A stretch of 64,000 bases of DNA, taken from assembly GCF_041088075.1 (NCBI RefSeq), contig NZ_JBGCVY010000063.1, positions 24,377 to 88,376 of the forward strand, given 5' to 3'. This DNA comes from Mucilaginibacter_A sp041088075 (GTDB lineage Bacteria; Bacteroidota; Bacteroidia; Sphingobacteriales; Sphingobacteriaceae). Under the pieces are notes generated by a model. The model made no database searches and was not told where the DNA came from. It worked only from the letters and a program-made list of their open reading frames with translations. A program made the translations under genes and the position numbers. Below, one piece after another: positions 1 to 8,349 of the stretch. Positions within the stretch are counted from its first letter, which is position 1. The number at the start of each line of letters is the position of its first letter.

Positions 1-1492
1 AACGGATTTGCGGCGCCGAAGAAACCACGATCACTTTTTTCGGCCCTAAACGGTCAATGATCTTTAAAATACTTTGCTTCAACGTGGTTCCCCGAACGAT
101 CGAATCGTCCAGCACCACCAATGTATCTTTTCCTTTTTTGATCAGGCCGTAAGTAGTATCATAAACGTGTGCCACCATTTCAGAGCGGTCTGCATCCTGC
201 GTGATAAACGTTCGCAGCTTTACATCTTTTATCGCCAGTTTTTCTACGCGCGGGTAAATGTTCAGCACACGTTTCAATTCTTCGTCCGTAATTTTATCTT
301 CCCGGTTCAGCAATTTTTCGCGCTGGTAGGATTTGATGTATTTGTGGATGCCTTCCACCATCCCGTAAAAAGCAACTTCGGCGGTATTTGGGATGTAGGA
401 AAAAACGGTGTTTTCCAGGTCGTAATCCACCGCTTCCAAAATCTGCTTGCACAACAAACGGCCCAACTGCTTGCGTTCTCGGTAAATCGAGGCATCACTT
501 CCCCTGGAAAAATAAATGCGCTCAAAAGAGCATGATTTTTTTTCTGTCGGTTCCCTAAATTGTTCCTGGCTGATGTGCCCGTTTTTCTTGATCACCAGCG
601 CATGGCCGGGTTTTATTTCTTTGATGTCCTCAATCGGAACATTAAATGCCGTTTGGATGGCCGGGCGTTCGGAAGCAGCCACCACCACTTCATCATTAAT
701 ATAATAAAAAGCGGGACGGATGCCGGCCGGGTCGCGCATGATAAAAGCATCGCCGTGGCCCAAAATCCCGGCAATGGTGTAACCGCCGTCCCATGATTTT
801 GCCGATTTTTTGAGGATTTTAGCCACGTCCAAATCGTTGGCAATCAATTTGGTGATCTCTACGTTATCGTCCAAACCTTCGCGTTTGTACTGGTCGAACA
901 AACCCTGCACTTCGCTGTCCAAAAAATGGCCGATCTTTTCTAAAACCGTAACGGTGTCTAATTTTTCTTTCGGATGCTGGCCCAAATCAAACAATTGCTG
1001 CAACAACTCGTCTGTATTGGTCATGTTGAAATTGCCGGCCATTACCAGGTTTCTGGTCATCCAGTTGTTTTGGCGAAGAAAAGGATGACAATTTTCGATG
1101 CTGTTTTTACCATGCGTTCCGTAGCGCAAATGTCCCAGCAAAACCTCGCCGGTAAAACTCATGTGTTCTTTCAGCCAATCGGCATCATGGAATTGTTCGG
1201 GATATTCTTTCTGGATGTCGGCAAATTTTTTCTGGATGTACTCAAAAATATCGGCAACCGCATTTTTTGCCATCGAACGGTGGCGGCTGATGTAACGGTT
1301 TCCGGGCGCAACATCCAATTTGATGGTGGCCACGCCTGCGCCGTCCTGGCCGCGGTTATTTTGTTTTTCCATCAGCAAATACAGCTTGTTTAAACCGTAA
1401 AGTGAGGTGCCGTATTTTTTTTGGTAATATGAAAGGGGCTTTAACAGGCGGATAAAGGCAACACCGCACTCATGTTTAATCTGATCGCTCAT
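1..1492 (-). CDS. purF: Amidophosphoribosyltransferase (PurF-type), 3' end cut by window edge
   Basis: Partial: the ATG is at 1492 and the frame stays open through base 1, giving about 497 codons. The product should transfer the glutamine amide to PRPP, the first step of de novo purine synthesis in the cytoplasm. The N-terminus reads MSDQIKHECGVAFIR, so Cys9 is the likely N-terminal nucleophile of a class II glutamine amidotransferase after propeptide removal. The RGQDGAG and LGHLRYGTHG segments fit that domain. Near the cut end, VVLDDSIVRGTT matches the PRPP-binding loop of type I phosphoribosyltransferases. The gene lies about 100 bp downstream of nuoN on the same strand and has its own -7-like box. 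It contains one exact copy of the window-wide motif's second form at 1098-1109. The missing C-terminus cannot be judged. Confidence 0.93.
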   Translation of the reverse strand, partial: MSDQIKHECGVAFIRLLKPLSYYQKKYGTSLYGLNKLYLLMEKQNNRGQDGAGVATIKLDVAPGNRYISRHRSMAKNAVADIFEYIQKKFADIQKEYPEQFHDADWLKEHMSFTGEVLLGHLRYGTHGKNSIENCHPFLRQNNWMTRNLVMAGNFNMTNTDELLQQLFDLGQHPKEKLDTVTVLEKIGHFLDSEVQGLFDQYKREGLDDNVEITKLIANDLDVAKILKKSAKSWDGGYTIAGILGHGDAFIMRDPAGIRPAFYYINDEVVVAASERPAIQTAFNVPIEDIKEIKPGHALVIKKNGHISQEQFREPTEKKSCSFERIYFSRGSDASIYRERKQLGRLLCKQILEAVDYDLENTVFSYIPNTAEVAFYGMVEGIHKYIKSYQREKLLNREDKITDEELKRVLNIYPRVEKLAIKDVKLRTFITQDADRSEMVAHVYDTTYGLIKKGKDTLVVLDDSIVRGTTLKQSILKIIDRLGPKKVIVVSSAPQIR

Positions 1493-1508
1493 GATTCCTA
1501 TTGAGTTG

Positions 1509-1516
1509 CAAAAATA
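1509..1516 (-). promoter_or_regulatory. Candidate -7 box for purF
   Basis: On the minus strand this reads TATTTTTG, a match to the Bacteroidota -7 consensus TAnnTTTG, 16 bases before the purF ATG. No clear TTTG -33 element was found at the usual distance, so this is weak support. Confidence 0.3.
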
Positions 1517-1589
1517 AAGTTTATATCCTAAAATCTATCTGTATTTCTTGTCAGGTTATCAACAACCCATCAATCGTTACTTCCAAATG

Positions 1590-1612
1590 ATGCTTCTTTT
1601 ACCGCACTAAAT
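1590..1612 (+). repeat. Dispersed motif copy overlapping the nuoN stop
   Basis: ATGCTTCTTTTACC followed by GCACTAAATTT. Read in the gene direction the motif is GGTAAAAGAAGCAT, and its TAA is the nuoN stop codon (1599-1601). Confidence 0.85.
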
Positions 1613-3119
1613 TTGCCAAAAGCGATGGAAAAATCCCCAGTAAAATTACAAGTGCGGCCATAAAACCAATTAATATCAATAAAGTTGTGGATTGGTTTAC
1701 GATGACAGCTCCGGTTTGATGTGGTGTTTTCAGAAACAAATTCAGCGGGATTTTGAAATAGTAAAACAGCGAAACAACGGTGGTTACAGCCCCAGTAATC
1801 AGCAAAGCCAGCAGCCAGCTATTGTGGTTTTGGCGGTAAACATCAATCACCGAAGAAAAAACAAGCACTTTACCATTGAAACCGGCAGAAACTGGCAAAC
1901 CAATCAGCGAGACCAGCAAGACCACAAAACAAACGCCGGCAAATGGATATGCTTTGCCCAGGCCGCGCAAATCTTCCACCGAAAGCATACTGTTTTTACC
2001 GGCATAAAAACTGCAAAGCATCAGTGCGCCGATGTTGGCAAAGGCATAAACAATCAAATAAAAAAGCAAAGCCGAAATGCCTTGCTGTGAGAAAGTTACC
2101 AAAGCCATCAACCCAAAACCGGTGTGGCCAATGGACGAATAAGCCAGCATCCGTTTAATGTTGGTTTGAACGATGGCGGCAAAGTTTCCGGCAATTAAAG
2201 TGATGATGCCGATGATGGAAAAAAACAGGCGGAAATCGAAAGCCGTCCATTTTCCGAAGAAAACAAAAGGCGTTAAAAAGTTGGTGAGCAAGGCAAAACC
2301 GGCGATTTTGGTTAAGGTGGAAAGAAAAGCGACCACCGGCGTTGCCGCGCCTTCGTAAACATCGGGTACCCAAAATTGCATTGGCACAAAAGAAAGTTTA
2401 AAACCGATGCCAAACAGCACGAAAATGATCCCCAAAGAAACCGGAACGGGATGAACGCGGATCAATCCGTCCAGAAAGTGTCCGTTAAAAATATCCAATT
2501 GTCCGGTTGCGGCGTACAATAACGACATTCCGTACAACATTACTGCCGAAGCTGCAAAGCCAAACAACACATATTTCAAGCCGGCTTCTACTGCAAAACG
2601 GTTTTCGGTTTGATAGGCAACTAATAGAAAAGAGCCAATGGAAACGGTTTCGATTGCCAAATAAATCATCAATAAATTGACGGACATTGCCATCAAATGC
2701 AGGCCAAAAACAACGGCAATTAAGATGGCGTACAAATCGCTTAAACCTTTTGAATGCGATTTTAAAGATTGATCCAGCGGAATGTAAACAACAATCAGGA
2801 ATGCTAATACTTCAAAAACCAGTTTGAAAACGATAGAAACATGGTGTAAAAGAAGCATGTTGCTGAACAAAAACTTTGGGCCGGAAAGCACCAGATACAA
2901 CTGCTGCACATCGCGCTGAAAAACGAAAACCAAACCGAACAAAGTGAGCAACTGGCAAAAACGGCCGGCATCTTTTTTCATGACCAAACCCGTAATTATC
3001 ACCAGTAAAAACAGTATGGCCAGCGCCGTTTCGGGCACAAAATAAGCGATACTTTGCAGGATATTGTTTAACTGTTCGGTGATGGAAAGCGGCAGTTCGT
3101 TCATGTTGCTGTTCAGCAT
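1599..3119 (-). CDS. nuoN: NADH-quinone oxidoreductase subunit N
   Basis: A 506-residue polytopic membrane protein of the Mrp-antiporter-like family (NuoL/M/N), one of the proton-pumping modules of complex I. It has about 14 hydrophobic segments and the conserved core KLSFVPMQFWVPDVYEGAATPVVAFLS written in two parts: KLSFVPMQFW and PDVYEGAATPV, including the lysine and TM7-type region typical of NuoN. The start is ATG at 3119, with a second ATG at 3104 (MNELPLS) equally possible. It is separated from nuoM by an AraC/SDR cassette, so it cannot simply be assumed to be co-transcribed with the other nuo genes. The stop codon lies inside a dispersed motif copy. The gene also carries internal copies at 1987 (second form), 2847 (first form) and 3006 (second form). 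Confidence 0.95.
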   Translation of the reverse strand: MLNSNMNELPLSITEQLNNILQSIAYFVPETALAILFLLVIITGLVMKKDAGRFCQLLTLFGLVFVFQRDVQQLYLVLSGPKFLFSNMLLLHHVSIVFKLVFEVLAFLIVVYIPLDQSLKSHSKGLSDLYAILIAVVFGLHLMAMSVNLLMIYLAIETVSIGSFLLVAYQTENRFAVEAGLKYVLFGFAASAVMLYGMSLLYAATGQLDIFNGHFLDGLIRVHPVPVSLGIIFVLFGIGFKLSFVPMQFWVPDVYEGAATPVVAFLSTLTKIAGFALLTNFLTPFVFFGKWTAFDFRLFFSIIGIITLIAGNFAAIVQTNIKRMLAYSSIGHTGFGLMALVTFSQQGISALLFYLIVYAFANIGALMLCSFYAGKNSMLSVEDLRGLGKAYPFAGVCFVVLLVSLIGLPVSAGFNGKVLVFSSVIDVYRQNHNSWLLALLITGAVTTVVSLFYYFKIPLNLFLKTPHQTGAVIVNQSTTLLILIGFMAALVILLGIFPSLLANLVR

Positions 3120-3309
3120 TGGGTTTGTAGTTCCTCAGCCCAATGTTTGCAGCAAAGTTAAATAGAATAATAGTAGTTGTGCCTATGCCAGAAACCACTA
3201 TAACGCCAATGCAATGTTAGCCGGTTTTTCTTTTTTCTTGATAATAAAAAAATGTGCTTCTTTCAGTCTTTTCTGCACTAACCAATGCACGTCTTGCTCC
3301 ACATTAATG

Positions 3310-4230
3310 TCAATTAAAAGATTGCCTAAACTCCAAAGGCGAAACGTTTGTTTTTGCTTTAAACAGTTTGCTAAACGACGGCGAATGCTCAAAGCCCAAT
3401 TGATAAGCAATTTCACTGATGGAAAAGCTGGTGGTTGATAATTTTTCTTTTGCCTTGTCTATCAACTTATCGTGGATGTGCTGTTGCGCGTTTTTCCCGG
3501 TCAGGGTTTTAAGCACGCCACTTAAATAATTGGTTGAAGTATTTAGTGCTTCGGCAATGAATTTTACAGTTGGCAACCCTTTTTCCTGGAGAGAATCCGT
3601 ATTGAAGTATTCCGTAAGTATTTCTTCAAAATGGTTTAAAATATTATGGTTCGAAATTTTGCGGGTGATAAACTGCCTGTTGTAAAACCGATCAGAAAAA
3701 TTGAGCAAGGATTCTAATTGCGTAATAATAATCCCTTGAGTAAATTTATCAATGTTAGAATGGTATTCCTGTTTGATTATTTGTAAAATACTTGTAATTA
3801 TCGTTTCTTCTTTGTTCGAAAGGTGCAAAGCTTCATGGACGGAATAATTAAAAAATTCGTATTGTTTGATTGTTTTGGCCAGGGCGGTATTCCAGATAAA
3901 ATCAGGGTGGATGTATAACAGCCAGCCTGAAACTTTTGCCTCTTCTGTTTTGTCAACCTCAATTTTAATCACCTGGCCGGGCGACATGAAAAACAAGGTG
4001 CCTTCGTTAAAATCACTATCCTGCTGTCCGTATTTATACTTCACATTTGAACATGTTTTTAGAGCGATGCTATAAAAATCAAATACCAGGCTTATAGATT
4101 TTTCAAAAGGGAATTCCGTAATCGCGTTTAAATTTACCACACTTATTAATGGGTGCTCTGGTTTTGGCAAACCCATCAACTGATGATACTGGCTTATCGT
4201 TTTTAAACGAAGTAATTGCGGGCTTTCCAT
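3310..4230 (-). CDS. AraC-family transcriptional regulator
   Basis: A 306-residue cytoplasmic DNA-binding regulator. The C-terminal third carries two helix-turn-helix units, with VKFIAEALNTSTNYLSGVLK and ISEIAYQLGFEHSPSFSKLF, the second ending in the AraC signature region (KAKTNVSPLEFR). The N-terminal 180 residues look like a cupin-type sensing domain (FNEGTLFFMSPGQVIKIEV) of the kind found in many Bacteroidota AraC proteins whose ligand is unknown. Directly upstream (to the right) on the same strand lie two SDR-type genes, which are its probable targets or operon partners; this is inference from neighbourhood. The three genes together separate nuoM from nuoN. Confidence 0.88.
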   Translation of the reverse strand: MESPQLLRLKTISQYHQLMGLPKPEHPLISVVNLNAITEFPFEKSISLVFDFYSIALKTCSNVKYKYGQQDSDFNEGTLFFMSPGQVIKIEVDKTEEAKVSGWLLYIHPDFIWNTALAKTIKQYEFFNYSVHEALHLSNKEETIITSILQIIKQEYHSNIDKFTQGIIITQLESLLNFSDRFYNRQFITRKISNHNILNHFEEILTEYFNTDSLQEKGLPTVKFIAEALNTSTNYLSGVLKTLTGKNAQQHIHDKLIDKAKEKLSTTSFSISEIAYQLGFEHSPSFSKLFKAKTNVSPLEFRQSFN

Positions 4231-4234
4231 TTTA

Positions 4235-4242
4235 CAAATTTA
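4235..4242 (-). promoter_or_regulatory. Candidate -7 box for the AraC gene
   Basis: Minus strand TAAATTTG matches TAnnTTTG and ends 5 bases before the ATG. Transcription from it would give a very short or absent leader. No convincing -33 partner was seen. Confidence 0.25.
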
Positions 4243-4275
4243 GATACTGTTTGGGTTATTGTCAGAAAAAGTGCA

Positions 4276-4371
4276 ATGCTTCTTTTATCGTATAAAAATT
4301 GGTGTTTGCATTTGATTTAACCCAATCAAAGCAACCAAAGTTCACCATTTTTAGGGCGATAAAAGAAGCAT
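4276..4371. repeat. Inverted pair of the dispersed motif
   Basis: The left arm starts ATGCTTCTTTTATCG and continues TATAAAAATTGGTG. The right arm ends CGATAAAAGAAGCAT, preceded by CACCATTTTTAGGG. The arms pair over about 28 bases with a few mismatches around a loop of about 40 bases. It lies between the AraC gene and the 3' end of the SDR gene upstream. Confidence 0.85.
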
Positions 4372-4401
4372 CCAAAACAGATCGAACAAATTTTAAACAG
4401 G

Positions 4402-5358
4402 CTATTGGTTTTCAAAATAACGGTTATGGTCGTCAAGGTCGGCAATGAGGGACGAATGTGTTGGCTGCCAGCCTAAAGCTTGTTTTGTTAAGGCACTTGA
4501 TGTCATGTTATCGGCAGCAACGATACTTCCCAAAAACCCAAAATGTTTTTCGGGTCGGGGCGCAAGCGGCAAGTCCAAATTTTTTGCAATGATGCTGGCA
4601 ATTTGATGAAAAGGTATGCCTTCGTCCGCAACCCCATGATAGGCGGTTCCTGCTGTACCTTTCTCAAGTGCCAGCCTAAAAAGCCGGGCCGCATCCAAAC
4701 GGTGTACGGCAGGCCAATGGTTTTTCCCCTCGTTTACATATGCCGAAACACCTTTTTTGCGTGCAATTTTTATCAGGCTTGGAACGAAACCATGATCACC
4801 ATCGCCATGCACTGTAGGTGGAAGGCGCACAATTGAAGATCTGACACCTTGTGAAGCTAATTCAAAAGCAATATTTTCGGAGGGCATACGATACGCGGCA
4901 GGAGATTTTGGATCAGGTTTGTCATTTTCGTTTACCAGCCGGCCTAAAGGTAATATCATGGTTCCTGAAGTAATGACCAGCGGGCGGCCAGAACCTGCAA
5001 GTACTGATCCCATGGCAGCGATAGCGTTGCTGTCCATGGCAGCAATAGTTGACATAAAACGCGAAGCTATGCCTTTGGGAAGCCCGCCAAAAATAACCTT
5101 AAGGCGTGCGCCGATGCTGATGTTTGAAAATGCGTGGATAAAAGCAGTATGGATAACACCGTCTGACTTGGCGGCCCCGCTTTTCAAGCTTTCAATATCA
5201 TCAAGTGAACCCAAATGCACTTCTGCACCGGCAGCGATGATTGATTTTGCAGACGCGTCCGAACGGGCAAGGCCAAGCACTTGGTGGCCTGCCCCAATCA
5301 ATTCGGGAATGATAGCTGAGCCTATGAAGCCCGAGGCTCCTGTCAAAAATATACGCAT
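4402..5358 (-). CDS. NAD-dependent epimerase/dehydratase-type SDR
   Basis: A 318-residue extended short-chain dehydrogenase/reductase. The N-terminal Rossmann motif GASGFIGSAI (TGxxGxxG type) is at residues 7-16, followed by LARSDASAKS, where an arginine suggests NADP(H) preference. It resembles the Bacteroidota/Proteobacteria group often annotated as 'SDR family oxidoreductase' or 'NAD-dependent epimerase'; the substrate is not deducible. A canonical YxxxK is not obvious (the region has AAYRMPSE), which suggests an atypical member. The next SDR gene lies 85 bp upstream on the same strand and the AraC regulator 171 bp downstream, making a small accessory cassette inside the nuo cluster. Confidence 0.82.
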   Translation of the reverse strand: MRIFLTGASGFIGSAIIPELIGAGHQVLGLARSDASAKSIIAAGAEVHLGSLDDIESLKSGAAKSDGVIHTAFIHAFSNISIGARLKVIFGGLPKGIASRFMSTIAAMDSNAIAAMGSVLAGSGRPLVITSGTMILPLGRLVNENDKPDPKSPAAYRMPSENIAFELASQGVRSSIVRLPPTVHGDGDHGFVPSLIKIARKKGVSAYVNEGKNHWPAVHRLDAARLFRLALEKGTAGTAYHGVADEGIPFHQIASIIAKNLDLPLAPRPEKHFGFLGSIVAADNMTSSALTKQALGWQPTHSSLIADLDDHNRYFENQ

Positions 5359-5443
5359 GGGATTAAAAGTTTTTATAGTAAACTAAAAAATATTAGGGTG
5401 TTTAATGCTTGTACTTTGATGGAATTGCTATGATGATAATTGG

Positions 5444-6349
5444 TCATCCTAAGGCTTTTTCTGAAGCCTGCCTAAATGAAAGCAAAGGACGAGGCAAGAT
5501 TGCGATAATTGGCGAGGGGTCGCCGATTGCATCAGCTTTTATGCTATCCACAAGCCCTTTCATGGCGCCTTTTGGCATTTTGCCCATGCGTTCAATTAAA
5601 GGTGAGAACAAACCCAGGAGTGATACCGGGATGTGAATTTTTTTGGGGTGAGGACGGCCAAGGACTTCCGCAACGAGGTCAACCATTTGTGGTATGGTCA
5701 GTAACTCTTTGCCGCCCACATCGTAAGCTTGCCCAAACGTTCTGGGGTCATTAAGTACGCCAACAAGATAATAGGCCAAATCTGTAACGGCAATAGAACG
5801 AAATTTTGGTTTGCCGTTGCCTAAAATCATGGCAAACCTCCTTTTGGCATTGCCTACAACCGAATTATAACCTTGGCCGCCTATCCCAACAATCATCCCC
5901 GGCCGGATGATGGTTGCGTCAAGCCCGCTTTTTAGCAAGTACTGCTCTGTTTGCCAGCGGCCCCTTATCCAGGCACTGTCAGCATTTGCATCAGTACCTA
6001 AAAATGTAACATAGATAACCCTGTTTACTTTATACATTTTACAGGCCGCAACAATGTTTTGTATGCCACTCATTTCTACATCCATAAACCCCTTACTTTC
6101 CGTATTGGCAGGTTGGGCAGAAATAGTATGTACTGAAATATAAACGGCATCAACTGATTTTACAGCATTTTGTATGGATGCAAGGTCTGAAATGTCGCCT
6201 TGCACTATTTCACATCCCGCATCTGCCAAAAATTGAACCTTGGATGGGTTACGGGCCAAACAGCGGACGGTGTAGCCATCTGCCAACAATTGTTGGGCTA
6301 AATTTTTTCCTACAAACCCCGATGCCCCAATTACCAATATTTTTTTCAT
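5444..6349 (-). CDS. NmrA-like / atypical SDR NAD(P)-binding protein
   Basis: A 301-residue protein with N-terminal GASGFVGKNLA (TGxxGxxG Rossmann loop, residues 8-18) and CLARNPSKVQF, the layout of atypical SDRs in the NmrA/complex-I-NDUFA9-like group. Later segments VYVTFLGTDANA-type (VIYVTFLGTDAN) and TIIRPGMIVGIGG match that group. NDUFA9-like SDRs are accessory subunits of mitochondrial complex I. Location beside nuo genes makes a link tempting, but many unrelated bacterial NmrA-like reductases look the same, so function is left open. An inverted repeat, a possible operator, lies 17 bases upstream of the start. Confidence 0.82.
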   Translation of the reverse strand: MKKILVIGASGFVGKNLAQQLLADGYTVRCLARNPSKVQFLADAGCEIVQGDISDLASIQNAVKSVDAVYISVHTISAQPANTESKGFMDVEMSGIQNIVAACKMYKVNRVIYVTFLGTDANADSAWIRGRWQTEQYLLKSGLDATIIRPGMIVGIGGQGYNSVVGNAKRRFAMILGNGKPKFRSIAVTDLAYYLVGVLNDPRTFGQAYDVGGKELLTIPQMVDLVAEVLGRPHPKKIHIPVSLLGLFSPLIERMGKMPKGAMKGLVDSIKADAIGDPSPIIAILPRPLLSFRQASEKALG

Positions 6350-6365
6350 ACCCTATTTTTAATTT

Positions 6366-6392
6366 GATGAATTTCTTACTGTAAAATTCATC
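6366..6392. promoter_or_regulatory. Possible operator upstream of the NmrA-like SDR
   Basis: GATGAATTT and AAATTCATC form 9-bp inverted arms around a 9-base spacer, ending 17 bases upstream of the SDR start. The position and symmetry fit a dimeric repressor site; the regulator is unknown. Confidence 0.35.
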
Positions 6393-6620
6393 AACATTTA
6401 ATAAATAAAAATAGCCAAATCCGCTTTTGTCATAGTCAAAAAGGGGACGGGTTATTGTTGTTCCAAAAGCAGGACGGTATCCATGAAATATTTCAACCAG
6501 CTTTTTTGTAAAGGCCAAAGCTGTTGTATTTAGAAGTTCAAATATCGTATTGTTTTATACGGTGTTTGTTCGATGATGCCTGCCCTGACTTGTTAAACTT
6601 ATTCTTCTATGCTTTACAAT

Positions 6621-6713
6621 ATGCTTCTTTTACCCTATAAAAATTGGGATTGCCTTGTTTTTGATTTGTCAAGGCCGGTATAGGCACCAATTTTTATAGG
6701 GTAAAAGAAGCAT
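6621..6713. repeat. Long inverted pair of the dispersed motif
   Basis: The left arm begins ATGCTTCTTTTACCC then TATAAAAATTGG. The right arm is its reverse complement ending GGGTAAAAGAAGCAT. The arms match without mismatch over about 27 bases, with a loop of about 38 bases. It lies just beyond the nuoM stop and could fold as a hairpin in the nuoM transcript. Confidence 0.9.
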
Positions 6714-6749
6714 CAACTCAAAAAAAGCCGGAAAAATTTTAAACAATTT

Positions 6750-8345
6750 CTATCTGAATAAATGAACCAAAGCCAAAACCGAATCGTTGATTTTGGAGAA
6801 AACCAGCGAAGGAAAAATGCCGATAGTTAAAGCCATCAAAGCGAGCGGAATTAAAGCTGCTTTTTCGCGGAAGTTGACATCGGTTAAAGCGGTGCGCCAG
6901 GCTTCTCCACCGGCTAATCTTGTTTCGCCAAAAAACATGCGTTGCAGCGTCCATAAAAAATAAGCGGCACTCAGCAAAATTCCGATGGAACCGCAAATGG
7001 CCATCCAACTGGGCAATAATCCGTTTACCAAAGATGAAGTAAAAGCACCGATCAACACAAAAGCTTCGCCCATAAAAGCAGAAAAGCCTGGCAAACCAAG
7101 CGAGGCAAAAAACGCGATCAGCACAAATACGGTGAATTGCGGCATTAGCGAAGCTAAACCCCGAAAATTATAAATATAACGGTCGTGAACGCGGGTATAA
7201 ATTACGCCAACCAAAAAGAACAGCATCGCCGATAAAAAACCGTGGCTCAGCATTTGCATTACCGCGCCGCTGATGCCTTCGGTGGTTTGAGAGGCCACCC
7301 CCAGCAAAACAAAACCCATGTGCGAAATGGAAGAATAAGCGATCAAACGTTTTAAATCTGTTTGTGCCAGCGCATTTAAAGCACCGTATAAAATTGAAAT
7401 GACGCCGAGCAAACCCAGCCAGAAAGCACCTGCGGTTGCCACTTCCGGGAAAATACTGAAACAAATGCGCAGGATCCCGTAACCGCCCACTTTCAGCAAA
7501 ACACCGGCAAGAATAATGGAAACAGCAGTTGGCGCTTCTACGTGTGCATCGGGCAGCCAGGGGTGCAGCGGAACGACCGGAACTTTGATGGCAAAAGCGA
7601 TAAACAGCACCACAAAAGCCAGCGAACGCGCAGGGAATCCGAATAAAGTTTGATGCGCGGAAAAGATAGAACCCTGTGCATAATTGGCCGGGTTCATCAT
7701 GTGGACGATGTTGAATGTATGGTTTCCGGTTGCAGGATCGGTTACGGAAAAGTACAGGCCGATCATCACCAGCAACATAAAAACGGAGCCAAACAACGTA
7801 TAAAGAAAAAATTTGATGGCCGCATACTCCCGCCGAACGCCGCCCCACATGCCGATCAAAAAGTAAAGCGGCAGGAGCATCAACTCGTAAAAAATGTAAA
7901 ACAGGAAAAAATCCAGCGCGCAAAAAACACCGATTACGGCCGTATCCAGCAATAAAAACAAAGCAAAAAAACCTTTTAAATTAGTTTTGATTTCCCAGGA
8001 AGCCAGCACGGCAACCGCCATGACGATGGATGACATGAACAGCAAGCCGATGGAAAGCCCGTCAACGCCGACAAAATAATCAATTTGCATGTTGCCCAGC
8101 GAACCAAGATTTAAACTGATCCAGCTTACTTTTTCGGCAAACTGATATTCGTTTATATGATTTATGCCGCTAAAAGAAGCACCGGTTTGAAAATGAAAAT
8201 ACAGCCATCCGCTTAAAACAACCTGAACCAAAGTTGCAGCCAAAGCGATGTACTTGAAGCTGTTGCGCAAAGAAACAGGCAGTAAAAGAAGCATCACCCC
8301 AAACAGTAAAGGCGTAAAAATGAGCAGTGTAAGTATGTGGTCCAT
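6750..8345 (-). CDS. nuoM: NADH-quinone oxidoreductase subunit M
   Basis: A 531-residue polytopic inner-membrane protein of the Mrp-antiporter-like family, a proton-translocating module of complex I. Visible conserved pieces include FLFYIFYELMLLPLYFLIG (with the essential TM5 glutamate), KVPVVPLHPWLPDAHVEAPT and the broken-helix region LKRLIAYSSISHMGFVLLG. The ATG at 8345 (MDHILTLL) is preferred over the in-frame TTG just before it. The start sits 4 bases beyond the nuoL stop, so the two are translated from one message. One exact motif copy lies inside the gene at 8283-8294, read as MLLL in the protein. Confidence 0.96.
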   Translation of the reverse strand: MDHILTLLIFTPLLFGVMLLLLPVSLRNSFKYIALAATLVQVVLSGWLYFHFQTGASFSGINHINEYQFAEKVSWISLNLGSLGNMQIDYFVGVDGLSIGLLFMSSIVMAVAVLASWEIKTNLKGFFALFLLLDTAVIGVFCALDFFLFYIFYELMLLPLYFLIGMWGGVRREYAAIKFFLYTLFGSVFMLLVMIGLYFSVTDPATGNHTFNIVHMMNPANYAQGSIFSAHQTLFGFPARSLAFVVLFIAFAIKVPVVPLHPWLPDAHVEAPTAVSIILAGVLLKVGGYGILRICFSIFPEVATAGAFWLGLLGVISILYGALNALAQTDLKRLIAYSSISHMGFVLLGVASQTTEGISGAVMQMLSHGFLSAMLFFLVGVIYTRVHDRYIYNFRGLASLMPQFTVFVLIAFFASLGLPGFSAFMGEAFVLIGAFTSSLVNGLLPSWMAICGSIGILLSAAYFLWTLQRMFFGETRLAGGEAWRTALTDVNFREKAALIPLALMALTIGIFPSLVFSKINDSVLALVHLFR

Positions 8346-8349
8346 CAAC

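Larger units (their letters stand above)
6350..6749. other. 400-bp non-coding gap between nuoM and the SDR/AraC cassette
   Basis: No convincing gene was seen. The gap holds the operator-like palindrome at 6366-6392 and the long inverted motif pair at 6621-6713. The rest (about 6400-6600) shows no recognisable structure. Confidence 0.6.

Noticed and set aside
3198..3416. 72-codon minus-strand frame overlapping the AraC 3' end
   Set aside because: The first half is the AraC coding strand in another frame; the part beyond 3309 has no ATG and no recognisable sequence.
6249..6518. 89-codon minus-strand frame overlapping the NmrA-like SDR start
   Set aside because: It overlaps a secure gene in another frame, shows no recognisable domain, and covers the operator-like palindrome.
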